Shown: positions 11,326 to 20,601 of the stretch, one piece after another
Layout: the number at the start of each line of letters is the position of its first letter
Numbering within the stretch: the stretch's first letter is position 1
Source: Gammaproteobacteria bacterium
GTDB lineage: Bacteria; Pseudomonadota; Gammaproteobacteria; Thiohalomonadales; Thiohalomonadaceae
DNA length: 64,000 nucleotides
Direction of reading: 5' to 3'
Assembly: GCA_003252455.1 (NCBI GenBank)
Contig: QKED01000046.1
Location: 39,732 to 103,731, forward strand
Position numbers and translations under genes: made by a program
Notes under the pieces: model-generated
What the model was told of the DNA's origin: nothing
Database searches by the model: none
What the model saw: the letters and a program-made list of their open reading frames with translations, nothing else

Positions 11326-13374
11326 ATGCAAGAGAATCCACTGTTGGAAGAGGGCCTTCTGCCCGACTTCGCCGCCATCCGTCCGGAGCACGTGGAGCCG
11401 GCGATCGACACACGCCTGGCGGCCTGCCGCGATGGTCTGGAGCAGCTGTTGGCCGCGGCCCAGGGGCACTATACCTGGGACAATCTGGTCGCCCCGTTGG
11501 AGGCGCTCAACGACGCCCTGGAGCACAGCTGGGCACCGGTGCGCCACCTCAACTCGGTGATGGGCGGTGGAGAGCTGCGCGAGGTCTACAACCGCTGCCG
11601 TGAGCGCATCAGCGACTACTGGTCGGCACTGGGCCAACATGCTGGCCTCTGCGCCGCCTACCAGGCGCTGCGTAACGGACCCGAGTATGCCCGTCTGGAA
11701 AAGGCCCAGCGCCGCACCGTGGAGAACGCCTTGCGTGACTTCCGCCTCTCCGGCATCGACCTGCCCCCCGAGCAGCAGGCCGAGTTTCGCGACTACGAGC
11801 AGCGCCTCTCGCGCCTCACCGCGCAATTTAGCGACAACCTGCTCGACGCCACCGACAACGGTCAGGTGTGGGTCGAGGCGGAGGCGCAGCTCGCCGGTAT
11901 CCCCGAGGGGCACAAGGCGCGCTTCGCGCAGGCCGCCAGCGAGGCGGGACGCGAAGGGGCGTGGCGTATCGGTCTCGATGGGCCGAGTTACATTGCTGTG
12001 CTGACCTACGCCGATGATCGCGCCCTGCGCGAGGCGTTCTACGCCGCCTACGTCACCCGCGCCTCCGACCAGGGCCCCGATGCCGGGCGCTGGGACAACA
12101 GCGCGGTGATGGAGGAGATCCTCGCCGTGCGCCACGCCCAGGCGCGTCTACTCGGCTTCAACGACTATGCCGAACTCTCCCTCGCCACTAAGATGGCCGA
12201 GCGCCCCGAGCAGGTGATCGACTTTCTGCTCGACCTGGCCCGACGCAGCCGTCCGCTGGCGGAGCAGGACCTCGCCGCTGTGACGGCCTACGCCCGAGCG
12301 CAGGATGGTCTCACCACCCTGGAGGCGTGGGATCAGCCCTACTACAGCGAGAAGTTGCGCCAGGCGACCCACGCCATCTCGCAGGAGGAGCTGCGCCCCT
12401 GGTTCCCCGCCGAGCGGGTGGTGCGCGGGCTCTTCGCCACCATCGAGCGCCTCTTCGGTATGCGCTTCGACGCGCAACAGGGCTTCTCCCATTGGCACCC
12501 CGACGTGCGCCTCTACCAGGTGAGTGACCGCGACAACATCGTGCGCGGCTACGCCTATCTCGACCTCTACGCCCGCAGCGGTAAGCGTGGCGGGGCCTGG
12601 ATGGATGACTGCCGCGTGCGCCGTCGCGTGGGCAACAGTGTGCAGCTGCCGGTCGCCTTCATCACCTGCAACTTCGCCCCTGCGGCCCCAGGCGAGGTGG
12701 CGCAGTTGACCCACGACGAGGTGCAGACCCTGTTCCACGAGTTCGGCCACGGCATCCACCACCTCTTCACCCAGCAGGAGGTGGCGGCGGTCTCCGGTAT
12801 CAATGGGGTGGAGTGGGATGCGGTGGAGCTACCCAGCCAGTTTCTGGAGAACTGGTGCTTCGAGCGCGAGGCGCTCGACCTCATCTCGGGTCATGTAGAG
12901 ACGGGTGAAGCGCTGCCGGATGCGCTGTTTGAGCGTATGACCGCGGCGCGCAACTTCCAGTCCGCCATGCAGATGCTGCGGCAGATCGAGTTCGCCCTGT
13001 TCGACTTCCGTCTGCACCGCGACTACGACCCACAGCAGGGTGGGCGCGTGCAGGAGACCCTGGATGCCGTACGCGAGGAGGTGGCGGTGGTGCGTCCCCC
13101 TGCCTACAACCGCTTCCAACACGGCTTCTCGCACATCTTCTCCGGCGGCTACGCGGCGGGCTACTACAGCTACAAGTGGGCAGAGGTGCTCTCCGCCGAC
13201 GCCTTCTCACGCTTCGAGGAGGAGGGGATCTTCAACCCGCAGACCGGGCAGGACTTCCTCACCGCCATTCTGGAGCGTGGTGGCAGCGAGGCGCCGATGC
13301 AGCTCTTCGTCGAGTTCCGCGGGCGCGAGCCGAATATCGATGCGTTGTTGCGGCATAGTGGGATTGCGGCCTGA
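11326..13374 (+). CDS. prlC: Oligopeptidase A (M3 zinc metallopeptidase)
   Basis: A 682-residue cytoplasmic peptidase that degrades short peptides, including cleaved signal peptides. The zinc site HEFGHGIHH (H471, H475) is complete, with the downstream glutamate region ELPSQFLENW typical of M3 enzymes. The N-terminus MQENPLLEEGLLPDFAAI matches the family, which supports ATG 11326 over an in-frame ATG 12 codons upstream. The ribosome site (GGGAAG) is only moderate. It is divergent from srkA. Confidence 0.95.
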   Translation: MQENPLLEEGLLPDFAAIRPEHVEPAIDTRLAACRDGLEQLLAAAQGHYTWDNLVAPLEALNDALEHSWAPVRHLNSVMGGGELREVYNRCRERISDYWSALGQHAGLCAAYQALRNGPEYARLEKAQRRTVENALRDFRLSGIDLPPEQQAEFRDYEQRLSRLTAQFSDNLLDATDNGQVWVEAEAQLAGIPEGHKARFAQAASEAGREGAWRIGLDGPSYIAVLTYADDRALREAFYAAYVTRASDQGPDAGRWDNSAVMEEILAVRHAQARLLGFNDYAELSLATKMAERPEQVIDFLLDLARRSRPLAEQDLAAVTAYARAQDGLTTLEAWDQPYYSEKLRQATHAISQEELRPWFPAERVVRGLFATIERLFGMRFDAQQGFSHWHPDVRLYQVSDRDNIVRGYAYLDLYARSGKRGGAWMDDCRVRRRVGNSVQLPVAFITCNFAPAAPGEVAQLTHDEVQTLFHEFGHGIHHLFTQQEVAAVSGINGVEWDAVELPSQFLENWCFEREALDLISGHVETGEALPDALFERMTAARNFQSAMQMLRQIEFALFDFRLHRDYDPQQGGRVQETLDAVREEVAVVRPPAYNRFQHGFSHIFSGGYAAGYYSYKWAEVLSADAFSRFEEEGIFNPQTGQDFLTAILERGGSEAPMQLFVEFRGREPNIDALLRHSGIAA

Positions 13375-13436
13375 AGAGGGCTAACCACGAAGGGCACGAA
13401 GGGTTGTTGAGTTGCTTGCTGCCGCTAAAACAGCTG

Positions 13437-13520
13437 TTCACCACAGAGGACACAGAGAGCACAGAGAAGTGGGAATGCTGTGCTCACCTCGTTTTTTACC
13501 TCTGTGCTCTCTGTGGTGAA
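13437..13520. repeat. CACAGAGGACACAGAG-type inverted repeat
   Basis: The left arm 13437-13467 and right arm 13497-13520 are inverted copies. The right arm lacks one 9-base period (TCCTCTGTG) of the left arm, so the motif behaves like a short-period repeat that gains and loses units. Confidence 0.75.
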
Positions 13521-13564
13521 TATCCGCCCTGGATTAGTGCCAGAGTTTCTGGTGCAGTCAGTGG

Positions 13565-13653
13565 CGTAGCCCGCAAGGAGCGCAGCGGATGGCGGGGAAC
13601 GGAGGAGGCCGAGGCCGGGTTCCGGGATTCCGTTGTGTCCCATCCGGGCTACG
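13565..13653. repeat. REP-like palindromic element (GTAGCCCG...CGGGCTACG)
   Basis: The ends CGTAGCCCG (13565-13573) and CGGGCTACG (13645-13653) are inverted. The arms contain GGAGCGCAGCGGATGG on one side and CCGTTGTGTCCCATCC on the other. This is a common bacterial intergenic palindrome type. Confidence 0.65.
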
Positions 13654-13683
13654 CTCTGAGGGCTGTTCAGTGAGGTGCAGGGA

Positions 13684-13983
13684 CTAACCTAGCTTGGCGC
13701 ATGGTAACAGAAGGAAAGAACGGATCTTTCTGGAGAGATAGCGCCTGCACCAGGCTATGGGCCAGAGCAGGACGCTAAGCAGTAACCACCACGACAGCCA
13801 GAAAAATGGCAGTGTCGGTGATACGAAGAACCTGGTGCCCGGAAAGCCTGTGCCCTCAGTGACCCTGATTAAGACGATGGCCGTGGCACCGGTGACTGTC
13901 GTCAAGAGTATCGCGAGTAGCAGCTCGACCAAGAAGATCAGAACTATCAGTACGTGTGCGAACCAGCGCTTTACGCTTTTCAT
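13684..13983 (-). CDS. Small two-helix membrane protein, hypothetical
   Basis: A 99-residue open frame with two strongly hydrophobic segments: about residues 9-35 (VLIVLIFLVELLLAILL) and 58-78 (LPFFWLSWWLLLSVLLWPIA), with basic residues after the second. I do not recognise a family. GGGGG and GGCAGG lie upstream of the ATG. It is in a repeat-rich stretch between prlC and pyrE and is AT-richer than its neighbours. It could be a real small inner-membrane protein or a chance frame; the hydrophobic pattern favours a gene. Confidence 0.45.
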   Translation of the reverse strand: MKSVKRWFAHVLIVLIFLVELLLAILLTTVTGATAIVLIRVTEGTGFPGTRFFVSPTLPFFWLSWWLLLSVLLWPIAWCRRYLSRKIRSFLLLPCAKLG

Positions 13984-14026
13984 CCTGCCAAGCCCCCTTT
14001 GCTGCGCATAGGCGTTGATCGCCTGG

Positions 14027-14056
14027 CTCTGTGTTCTCTGTGCTCTCTGTGGTGAA
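14027..14056. repeat. CACAGAGGACACAGAG-type dispersed repeat, single arm
   Basis: CTCTGTGTTCTCTGTGCTCT and onwards has a clear 9-10-base period and matches the right arms at 10242 and 13497. Confidence 0.7.
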
Positions 14057-14125
14057 CTACCGCGACAGGCTCACTCTCATTGCCGAGCTTAGCGGCATCT
14101 CCTCAGTCTACGCGCAGACAAACAA

Positions 14126-14157
14126 AAAGGGCGTGGGTCTTACGACTCACGCCCTTT
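14126..14157 (-). terminator. Rho-independent terminator of pyrE
   Basis: Read on the minus strand, a 13-bp stem (AAAGGGCGTGAGT pairing with ACCCACGCCCTTT, one G-U pair) with loop CGTAAG is followed by TTTG. It lies 22 bases past the pyrE stop. Confidence 0.85.
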
Positions 14158-14179
14158 CGCTTGCCCGGCGGCAGAGAGG

Positions 14180-14824
14180 TTACTTCACCCCGTACTGCGC
14201 ACGGTAGGCCTCGATGGCGCTGAGGTGCTCGGCCATCTCGGGCTTGTCGGCGAGGTACTCCACCAGCAGGTCGAGGGTGATGATGTTGAGCACCTTGAGG
14301 CCGTACTGCTGCTCCACCTCCTGGATGGCGGAGAGTTCACCCTTGCCGCGCTCCTGGCGGTCGAGGGCGATGACCACACCCGCGGCCTCGGCCCCGGCGG
14401 CCTGGATGATCTCCATCGACTCGCGGATGGCGGTACCGGCGGTGATCACGTCGTCGATGATCAGCACCTTGCCCGCCAGCGGGGCGCCGACGATGTTGCC
14501 GCCCTCGCCGTGGTCCTTGGCCTCTTTGCGGTTGAAGCACCAGGGCACGTCGCGCTGGTGGTGCTCATAGAGCGCCACGGCGGCGGCGCTGGCCAGGGGG
14601 ATGCCCTTGTAGGCGGGGCCGAACAGGGTGTCGAAGGCCAGATCGGAGCCGTCGATGGCGGCGGCGTAGTAGCGCCCGAGGCGGGCCAGGGCGGCGCCGC
14701 TGTTGAACAGCCCGGCGTTGAAGAAGTAGGGGCTGATACGCCCGGACTTGAGGGTGAACTGGCCGAAGCGCAGTACGTTGCTGGCGATGGCGAAGTCGAT
14801 GAACTCGCGTTGGTAGTCCTGCAT
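14180..14824 (-). CDS. pyrE: Orotate phosphoribosyltransferase
   Basis: A 214-residue enzyme that joins orotate to PRPP to make orotidine monophosphate in pyrimidine synthesis. The PRPP-binding signature [16 protein letters not shown] and the N-terminal [16 protein letters not shown] motif are typical. The ATG at 14824 begins [13 protein letters not shown], the family start; an upstream in-frame start would add 24 residues without similarity. The gene has its own terminator and is preceded by paralogue B of the coiled-coil pair on the same strand. Confidence 0.96.
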   Translation of the reverse strand: MQDYQREFIDFAIASNVLRFGQFTLKSGRISPYFFNAGLFNSGAALARLGRYYAAAIDGSDLAFDTLFGPAYKGIPLASAAAVALYEHHQRDVPWCFNRKEAKDHGEGGNIVGAPLAGKVLIIDDVITAGTAIRESMEIIQAAGAEAAGVVIALDRQERGKGELSAIQEVEQQYGLKVLNIITLDLLVEYLADKPEMAEHLSAIEAYRAQYGVK

Positions 14825-14886
14825 GGTGGTTCCCGCGTCGATGGATGATAGGGCTATTTTACCCTGCCGCCGGTGTGGACGCCCCC

Positions 14887-15507
14887 TCAGTTGCAATTAC
14901 GCAGTTGGCAAAAGCGCTGCAGGTAACCTTCGTACTTCTCGTGCAGTACCGCCCGCTCCTCCTCTTTGAGCTGGATGTATTCGTCCTTGCGCTGTACCTG
15001 GCCCTCAAGGTTGGTGATGTCTGCATCCATATCCGCACGGACCTTCCCGACCTTGCTAGGGGCCTGACGTTTGAGGTCGGTGAGCTGCTCCTGGATCTTG
15101 TCGCGGGTGATGCGCGTGATCTCGATGGTGCCGTCGATGGCGGCGATGTTGCGGTCGCGGTGGGCGATGATCTCCTCCTGCTTGGTGAAGGTGGAGAAGA
15201 GTACCCGGTCGTACTCCGCCTGCTCTGCCTTGCGCCTGGCCTCGGCCTCGGCGGCCGCCTTGGCCTCGGCCGCCGCACGCATCTCCGCCTCCTTCTCCTC
15301 GCGGGTCTTGGCGCGCTCCTGCACGCCGATGGTGAGGCCCTGTTCATTGACGGTCTCGGTCTGCTGGGCGCGATACTCGGGGGGGATGACGTTGCCGCAC
15401 TCGCGCACCCCCTCGCTGTTGGTCCAGCACTTGAACGAGGCGTGAGAGAGGGCGGGGCCGAGCAGTCCGATGAGGGCGAACAGGGCGGCGGGACGTAGGC
15501 ACTTCAT
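14887..15507 (-). CDS. Periplasmic coiled-coil protein with FKCW/ECGN motif (paralogue B)
   Basis: A 206-residue protein with a signal peptide ([15 protein letters not shown], cleavage probably after SHA) and then [15 protein letters not shown], nearly the same head as the protein at 3330-4031. The middle is an Ala/Glu/Lys-rich coiled coil ([20 protein letters not shown]). The C-terminus has an extra cysteine pair (FCQLRNC) that paralogue A lacks. ATG 15507 has GGAGG 8 bases upstream. Shared blocks such as YDRVL and ITRIT run through both proteins, so they are true paralogues. The function is unknown; an envelope scaffold role is inference. Confidence 0.8.
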   Translation of the reverse strand: MKCLRPAALFALIGLLGPALSHASFKCWTNSEGVRECGNVIPPEYRAQQTETVNEQGLTIGVQERAKTREEKEAEMRAAAEAKAAAEAEARRKAEQAEYDRVLFSTFTKQEEIIAHRDRNIAAIDGTIEITRITRDKIQEQLTDLKRQAPSKVGKVRADMDADITNLEGQVQRKDEYIQLKEEERAVLHEKYEGYLQRFCQLRNCN

Positions 15508-15624
15508 GGGGAAAACCTCCACGCGGGGGGTCGATGGGCGGAAATAAAAGTATACTGCACCGAGCCCCGCACACCTGTTGCTTTTAATCACAGTCGCCGG
15601 GTCTCATGTGTAACGGAGAACCGC

Positions 15625-16878
15625 TTGTCCGCTCACCCCTCAGCGGCGCCACTCTGGCGTCAGATCCTCACTCAGCGCATGCTGGTGGCCCTGTTGATGG
15701 GCTTTGCCAGCGGCCTGCCGTTGCTGGTCACCGGCTCGTTGCTGCAGGCGTGGATGGAACAGCAGGGGGTGGCGTTGGAGCAGATCGGACTCTACGCCCT
15801 GGTTGGACTCCCCTATACGCTGAAGTTCCTCTGGGCCCCGCTGCTCGATCGCTTTACCCTGCTCGAACGGCTCGGGCGGCGGCGTGCCTGGCTGCTCGCC
15901 GCGCAACTCGGTCTGATGGTGGCACTGCTGCTGATGGCCTTCAGCGACCCGCTCGGGCGGCCCTGGTTGCTGGCCGGAGTGGCGTTGCTGGTCACCTTCT
16001 TCTCCGCCTCACAAGACATCGTCATCGACGCCTACCGGCGTGAATCGCTGCACGAGCGCGAACTGGGGCTCGGCTCCTCGCTCTACGTCAATGGCTATCG
16101 CATCGGCATGCTGGTGGCCGGTAGTGGCGGGTTGATCATGGCCGACCAGATCGGCTTTCGCGCGGTCTATGTGGGGCTCGCCCTGGTGATGCTCACGGCG
16201 GTGGTCACCACCCTCTGGGCGCGTGAACCAGAGGCGCGTCACGGCCACCCGCAGAGCCTCAAAGAGGCGGTGGTGGCCCCCTTTGTCGACTACTTCCAGC
16301 GCCCCGGGGCCTGGTGGCTGCTCGCCTTCATCCTGCTCTACAAGATCGGCGACACCATGGCCGCCGCCATCACCACCCCCTTCTACCTCCAACTCGGCTT
16401 CACCAACACCGAGATCGGCGCGGTGGTGAAGCTGTTCGGCTTCTGGGCGACCATCGTCGGGGGCCTGCTCGGTGGCGTGTTGATCCTGCGCTGGGGCATC
16501 CAGCGCTCGCTCTGGTGGTTCGGTATCCTGCAGGCCCTCTCTACGGCCGGCTTCGCCGTGCTTGCCGGGTGTGGCGCCAATCTGGCCTGCCTGGCCGGGG
16601 TGATCGCCTTCGAGAACCTCGCCGGGGGGCTCGGCACCGCGGCCTATGTGGCCTTCATGGCGAGCCTCACCAACCAGCGCTTCACCGCCACCCAGTACGC
16701 CCTGCTTACCAGCCTTATGGGGGTGCCTCGGGTCCTGGCGGCGGCCCCTACCGGCTATCTCGCCTCGGCCCTCGATTGGCCGCTCTTCTTTATCCTCTGC
16801 ACCCTGGTCGCCCTCCCGGGTCTATGGTTGGCGCGCCAGTTGTCACGCTGGGTGCAGGAGTCGTCCGACGATGAGTGA
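15625..16878 (+). CDS. ampG: AmpG-like MFS permease
   Basis: A 417-residue polytopic membrane protein of the AmpG family, which brings GlcNAc-anhydro-muropeptides from the periplasm into the cytoplasm for cell wall recycling. The family motifs GFASGLPLLVTGSLLQAWM, PYTLKFLWAPLLDR and SASQDIVIDAYR are present. The start appears to be TTG 15625 with GGAG about 8 bases upstream. The last 8 bases overlap the next gene. It is divergent from the coiled-coil gene at 15507. Confidence 0.9.
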   Translation: MSAHPSAAPLWRQILTQRMLVALLMGFASGLPLLVTGSLLQAWMEQQGVALEQIGLYALVGLPYTLKFLWAPLLDRFTLLERLGRRRAWLLAAQLGLMVALLLMAFSDPLGRPWLLAGVALLVTFFSASQDIVIDAYRRESLHERELGLGSSLYVNGYRIGMLVAGSGGLIMADQIGFRAVYVGLALVMLTAVVTTLWAREPEARHGHPQSLKEAVVAPFVDYFQRPGAWWLLAFILLYKIGDTMAAAITTPFYLQLGFTNTEIGAVVKLFGFWATIVGGLLGGVLILRWGIQRSLWWFGILQALSTAGFAVLAGCGANLACLAGVIAFENLAGGLGTAAYVAFMASLTNQRFTATQYALLTSLMGVPRVLAAAPTGYLASALDWPLFFILCTLVALPGLWLARQLSRWVQESSDDE

Positions 16879-17557
16879 GGGGCTCTACCTCAGTGCCCTG
16901 CTCGCCGGGCTGCTCGGGGGCGTGCACTGTGTCGGCATGTGTGGTGGTGTGGTGGGGGTTATCGGCCTCACCCTCGGCCCTCAGGGCGGGGGGCGGGCAC
17001 TGCCGTTGCTGCTCGCCTACAACCTCGGACGCATCGTCAGTTACGCCCTGGCCGGGGCCCTGCTCGGTGGCGTGGGGCTGCTCGGTGCCGACCTGTTGGC
17101 ACTCAACCAGGCACAGCAGTGGCTCGGTCTGCTGGCCGCGCTGGTGATGGTGTCGCTGGGGCTCTATCTCGGCGGCTGGTGGTTCGGTCTGTCGGCGGTG
17201 GAGCGCTTGGGTGGGGGGCTCTGGCGACGCATTGAGCCCTTCACCAAGCGCCTGCTGCCGGTCCGTCACCCCGGTCAGGCGCTGGCCCTGGGGGCGCTGT
17301 GGGGTTGGCTCCCCTGTGGTCTGGTCTACAGCGCACTGATCATGGCCCTGACCAGTGGTGGCCCCGTGCAGGGGGCCCAACTGCTGTTCGCCTTTGGCCT
17401 CGGTACCCTGCCCAACCTGCTCTTGATGGGGGTGATGGCGCGCCGTTTGAGTGGTTGGGTGCGGTTGACCTGGGTGCGGCGGTTAGCGGGGGGCGGGGTG
17501 CTGCTCTTCGGACTGGTAATGGCCGTACGGGCGGGGGTGGCCCTGTGGGGCGGATGA
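16871..17557 (+). CDS. TauE/SafE-like membrane protein with UreH-type domain
   Basis: A 228-residue inner-membrane protein with about six hydrophobic segments. The N-terminus has GGVHCVGMCGGVVG, the paired-cysteine motif of the UreH/CcoS-neighbour branch of the family, often linked to metal (copper or nickel) handling and cytochrome oxidase assembly. A repeated GALWGWLPCGLVYSAL motif with one more cysteine follows in the second half. The start overlaps ampG by 8 bases, suggesting translational coupling, though no functional link is obvious. Confidence 0.85.
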   Translation: MSEGLYLSALLAGLLGGVHCVGMCGGVVGVIGLTLGPQGGGRALPLLLAYNLGRIVSYALAGALLGGVGLLGADLLALNQAQQWLGLLAALVMVSLGLYLGGWWFGLSAVERLGGGLWRRIEPFTKRLLPVRHPGQALALGALWGWLPCGLVYSALIMALTSGGPVQGAQLLFAFGLGTLPNLLLMGVMARRLSGWVRLTWVRRLAGGGVLLFGLVMAVRAGVALWGG

Positions 17558-17565
17558 GGGTCGGC

Positions 17566-17589
17566 GCGGCGGCCCGAGGGGGCCGCCGC
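17566..17589. terminator. Hairpin between convergent genes
   Basis: A perfect 9-bp GC stem (GCGGCGGCC / GGCCGCCGC) with a 6-base loop, between the UreH-like gene and the dynamin-like gene. There is no T run, so its role is inferred from place. Confidence 0.5.
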
Positions 17590-17597
17590 AGAGGGGA

Positions 17598-19550
17598 CTA
17601 TTCGGCGGGGTCTTGCTGATTGCCCAGGGGGCGATTGATGACCATCATGATGGTCTTGATCTCCTTGAACTGGCGATCCACCACGGCCAGCGCCTTCTCC
17701 AGCTCGTCGATACGCGACTGCAACGTGTCGCGCGACTCGTTGATCTTGCGCAGGTTCTCCAGGCGCTTCTCCATCTGCTCCTTGTGCTCCTTGATCTGCT
17801 TGACCAGTGGGAGCAGCACCGCTTTACCCCAGTGCTCGGCGTCGTTGTGACCCTTGAAGAAGATGTTGCGCGCGTGCGAGGCGAGAGAGATGAAGAACTT
17901 CTTTATTACGAAGCTCTGCTCGGTCATGGTGGTGACCGGGCTGTTACGGAACGCCTCGGCATCGTGGTAGAGGCGCTTCATGTCGCGCATGTAGCCCTGG
18001 GTGGAGAAGAGCACCGGCTTGAGCTCGGTCATGCCGTGGTCTTCGTGGAACTTCTTGTAGATGGTGATGACCAGGCGGTTGAGCTGGTTGGCGTAGTTAT
18101 TCACCTCGGTGAACTTCTCGGTAATGCGGTCGAAGAAGAGCTTCATGCCGTCCTTGAGGCCGTGGGTGGTCCAGGAGTCGGACATCACGGTACGCGTCTC
18201 GGCCAGTAGGGCGTCGATCTCGGAGAGGGCGAGCATCGCCTGGAGCTTCTTCGCCTGCTCACCGAGCAGCTTCTTGTTGGCCTGGAAGCTCTCGACGTTC
18301 TTGTAGTAGGCGACCTGCTCCTCGCGGGTCTTCTTCATCAGGTGCTGGATCACCTCGTCGTTCTTGCCACCGAGGCCCTTGAGCTCGTTGAGCTGTTTGG
18401 AGATGGCGTTGACGCGCCCCTCCAGCAGGTCGTAGGACTGCTTGACCATGGCACCGATGGTGCCCACCACGTGCTCACGCACCAGACGCTGCTTGTGCGG
18501 CAGGATCTCGTTGGCGAGGATGTTTTCGAGGCGCAGGATGTTGGTGCGCTTGAGCAGCTCCTCGTCGTGGCGGATCTTGGCCAGCAGCGCCTTCTGCGCC
18601 GATGCGGGGATGATCTGCTCGGGGGCGATACCGAGATTGATCGCCGCCTTCTTGCGCTGCTCGGCGATCACTGCGTTGACCTGCTCGACGGTCTTGAGGT
18701 CGTCCCACAGGGTGTCGATCTTGTTCAGAACGACGATCAGCCCCTTCTCGTTGCCCTCGCGCATGGGGCGCACATTGTGCTTCCACATGTCGAGGTCGGA
18801 CTTGGTCACACCGGTGTCCGCGGCGAGGATGAACATCACCGCCTGGGCGTTGGGCAGCATGTTGATGGTCAGCTCGGGCTCGGAACCGATGGCGTTGAGG
18901 CCGGGGGTGTCGAGGATCACCAGGCCCTGCTTGAGCAGGGGGTGGGGGAAGCTGATCAGGGCGTGGCGCCACACCGGGATCTCGATCTCGGTGGGCACCT
19001 TGCCGTTGATGTGCAGGTGGGTGTCGCTGTCGGAGTAGAGGCCGAGTTTGCGGGCCTCCTCCAGCGGGGCCATCTTGGTCTTGACGCTCTCCTTGAAGGC
19101 GTCGGCCATGTTCTCCGGGTTGTCGAGGTCCAGCTCGATGGTGGTCCAGCGCATCGGCTCTTCCTTGAGCTGGGCGATGCTCTGGTCCTCTAGGCGGGTC
19201 TCGATGGGCAGAAGGCGGATGTAAGCGGCCTGATGCTCGGTGTCGTAGAGCAGCTCGGTGGGGCACATGGTGGTGCGCCCGGCCTCGGAGGGGAGCAGAC
19301 GGCGGTCGTATTCGGAGAAGAAGATGGCGTTGATCAGCTCGGTCTTGCCACGGGCGAACTCGGCGACGAAGGCGATGGAGAGGCGATCACCCTGCAGCGC
19401 GCTGAGCACCTCGTAGATGCGCAGGTCGTCCTCGGTGCTGCCCATCTCGTTGATGTCGAGCCATTTTTGGAAGTGGGTAATGCCCTTGATGAGGTCACTC
19501 TTCCACTGACCATAGGCGCGCATCTGTTCATTAAAACGTTTGTTAGCCAT
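17598..19550 (-). CDS. Bacterial dynamin-like GTPase
   Basis: A 650-residue protein with an N-terminal GTPase domain of dynamin type and a long helical C-terminal half. The P-loop reads AEFARGKT (63-70), with alanine where the first glycine usually stands. The G2 threonines (RTTMCPTE, 92-99), G3 DTPG (214-217) and G4 NKID (276-279) are intact. From about residue 370 to the end the protein is predicted alpha-helical with coiled-coil stretches, as expected for stalk/bundle regions. Bacterial dynamins remodel membranes or protect envelope integrity. It stands alone between convergent and divergent genes, so a partner is not visible. Confidence 0.85.
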   Translation of the reverse strand: MANKRFNEQMRAYGQWKSDLIKGITHFQKWLDINEMGSTEDDLRIYEVLSALQGDRLSIAFVAEFARGKTELINAIFFSEYDRRLLPSEAGRTTMCPTELLYDTEHQAAYIRLLPIETRLEDQSIAQLKEEPMRWTTIELDLDNPENMADAFKESVKTKMAPLEEARKLGLYSDSDTHLHINGKVPTEIEIPVWRHALISFPHPLLKQGLVILDTPGLNAIGSEPELTINMLPNAQAVMFILAADTGVTKSDLDMWKHNVRPMREGNEKGLIVVLNKIDTLWDDLKTVEQVNAVIAEQRKKAAINLGIAPEQIIPASAQKALLAKIRHDEELLKRTNILRLENILANEILPHKQRLVREHVVGTIGAMVKQSYDLLEGRVNAISKQLNELKGLGGKNDEVIQHLMKKTREEQVAYYKNVESFQANKKLLGEQAKKLQAMLALSEIDALLAETRTVMSDSWTTHGLKDGMKLFFDRITEKFTEVNNYANQLNRLVITIYKKFHEDHGMTELKPVLFSTQGYMRDMKRLYHDAEAFRNSPVTTMTEQSFVIKKFFISLASHARNIFFKGHNDAEHWGKAVLLPLVKQIKEHKEQMEKRLENLRKINESRDTLQSRIDELEKALAVVDRQFKEIKTIMMVINRPLGNQQDPAE

Positions 19551-19726
19551 CGCCGGTCCTACTAGAGGTTATGCTCCGTGTATCAATCCTAGGTGAGTGC
19601 TTGCGTGGCTACACCGGGTGTCGCTAGGTGGCCGCGGCTTTGTAACGCGCCTGTGACAGGTGGTTAACGCAATTTCTCAGATTGGTACACCAATATATTG
19701 AAATTAGCCGGAAAGACAAGAGCTTT

Positions 19727-20035
19727 TCAACACTCTTGTGAGGCGGGACGAATATTTGCCGAGGCGGGCAAAGTGGCGGGAGATGAGATACGGAAGCGTT
19801 TGTTTCTGCCGCTCTCGCCGGAGAGGAGTTCGACCTGCATGCGTGGCACACCGAAGGCCTTGGCCAGAAAGCGGATCAGGTGCTCGTTGGCCTTACCCTC
19901 CACCGGGGGGGCGGTGATCTGTACCTTGAGGGCGTCGCCATAGGGGCCCACCAGGGCGTCGCGCGAGGCGCGCGGCTGGGCACGCACCCAGAGTAGTAGG
20001 TCGTCGCCCTGCCACTGGTACCAGGGCTCGCTCAC
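19727..20035 (-). CDS. yggU: YggU/DUF167 family protein
   Basis: A 102-residue small protein with the family core LKVQITAPPVEGKANEHLI and a conserved C-terminal GESGRNKRF. The function is not established. It starts at GTG 20035, overlapping the yggT stop by 4 bases (GTGA). The last 20 residues extend beyond the usual family end. It completes the conserved yggS-proC-yggT-yggU group. Confidence 0.85.
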   Translation of the reverse strand: MSEPWYQWQGDDLLLWVRAQPRASRDALVGPYGDALKVQITAPPVEGKANEHLIRFLAKAFGVPRMQVELLSGESGRNKRFRISSPATLPASANIRPASQEC

Positions 20036-20601
20036 CCCAGCCCCGCGAGCAGCAGGATCAGCTGCACCACGAACATCTTTCCCGCCTGTAGCAGCAGCAA
20101 CGCCACCAGGGCGGAGAGGTCGACGCCGGAGATAGGCGGCACGAAGCGGCGCAGCGGGGCGAGGATCGGCTCGTTGAGGCTGTGCAGCAGGCTGAAGGCG
20201 GGGTTGAACGGGTCGGGGTTGAGCCAGCTCATCAGCGCCTGGATGAAGATGGAGAAGAGGAAGACGTTGAACGCCAGCCCCACCAGCTCGGCCACCGACC
20301 AGATGAACAGTCCGAAGAGACCGACCGCGTGGTTGCCCAGGGCCAGCACCAGGCTCAGGGAGAGGAGTTGCAGGGCCAGCATCAGCACCACGGCGGCCAT
20401 ATCCAGCCCCCACAGGCCGGGGATGAAGCGGCGCAGTGGGCGTAGCGGCGGATTGGTCACCTTGACCACGAACTGGCTCAAGGGGTTGTAGAAGTCGGCG
20501 CGCACAGCCTGCAGCAAGAAGCGCACCATCACCACCCCGATGTAGAGACTGAACAGGGTGGTGAGGAGAAACTCCAGCGGGGAGAGCAGTGGGTTGCTCA
20601 T
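20032..20601 (-). CDS. yggT: YggT family inner-membrane protein
   Basis: A 189-residue protein with two repeats of the YggT unit, each with transmembrane helices and a conserved NP-PLRPLRRFIPG or NEPILAPLRRFVPP loop. Members have been linked to osmotic stress and membrane organisation; the precise role is unclear. The start overlaps proC and the end overlaps yggU, both by 4 bases. Confidence 0.93.
   Translation of the reverse strand: MSNPLLSPLEFLLTTLFSLYIGVVMVRFLLQAVRADFYNPLSQFVVKVTNPPLRPLRRFIPGLWGLDMAAVVLMLALQLLSLSLVLALGNHAVGLFGLFIWSVAELVGLAFNVFLFSIFIQALMSWLNPDPFNPAFSLLHSLNEPILAPLRRFVPPISGVDLSALVALLLLQAGKMFVVQLILLLAGLG

Larger units (their letters stand above)
13375..13683. other. Gap after prlC filled with dispersed repeats
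   Basis: No gene. It holds the inverted repeat at 13437-13520 and the palindromic element at 13565-13653. A further short copy (AACCACGAAGGGCACGAAGG) sits near 13383. Short open frames here are made only of repeat sequence. Confidence 0.7.

Noticed and set aside
13404..13673. 89-codon plus-strand frame after prlC
   Set aside because: It consists of the CACAGAGG-type repeat and the palindromic element read through, so it is not a gene.
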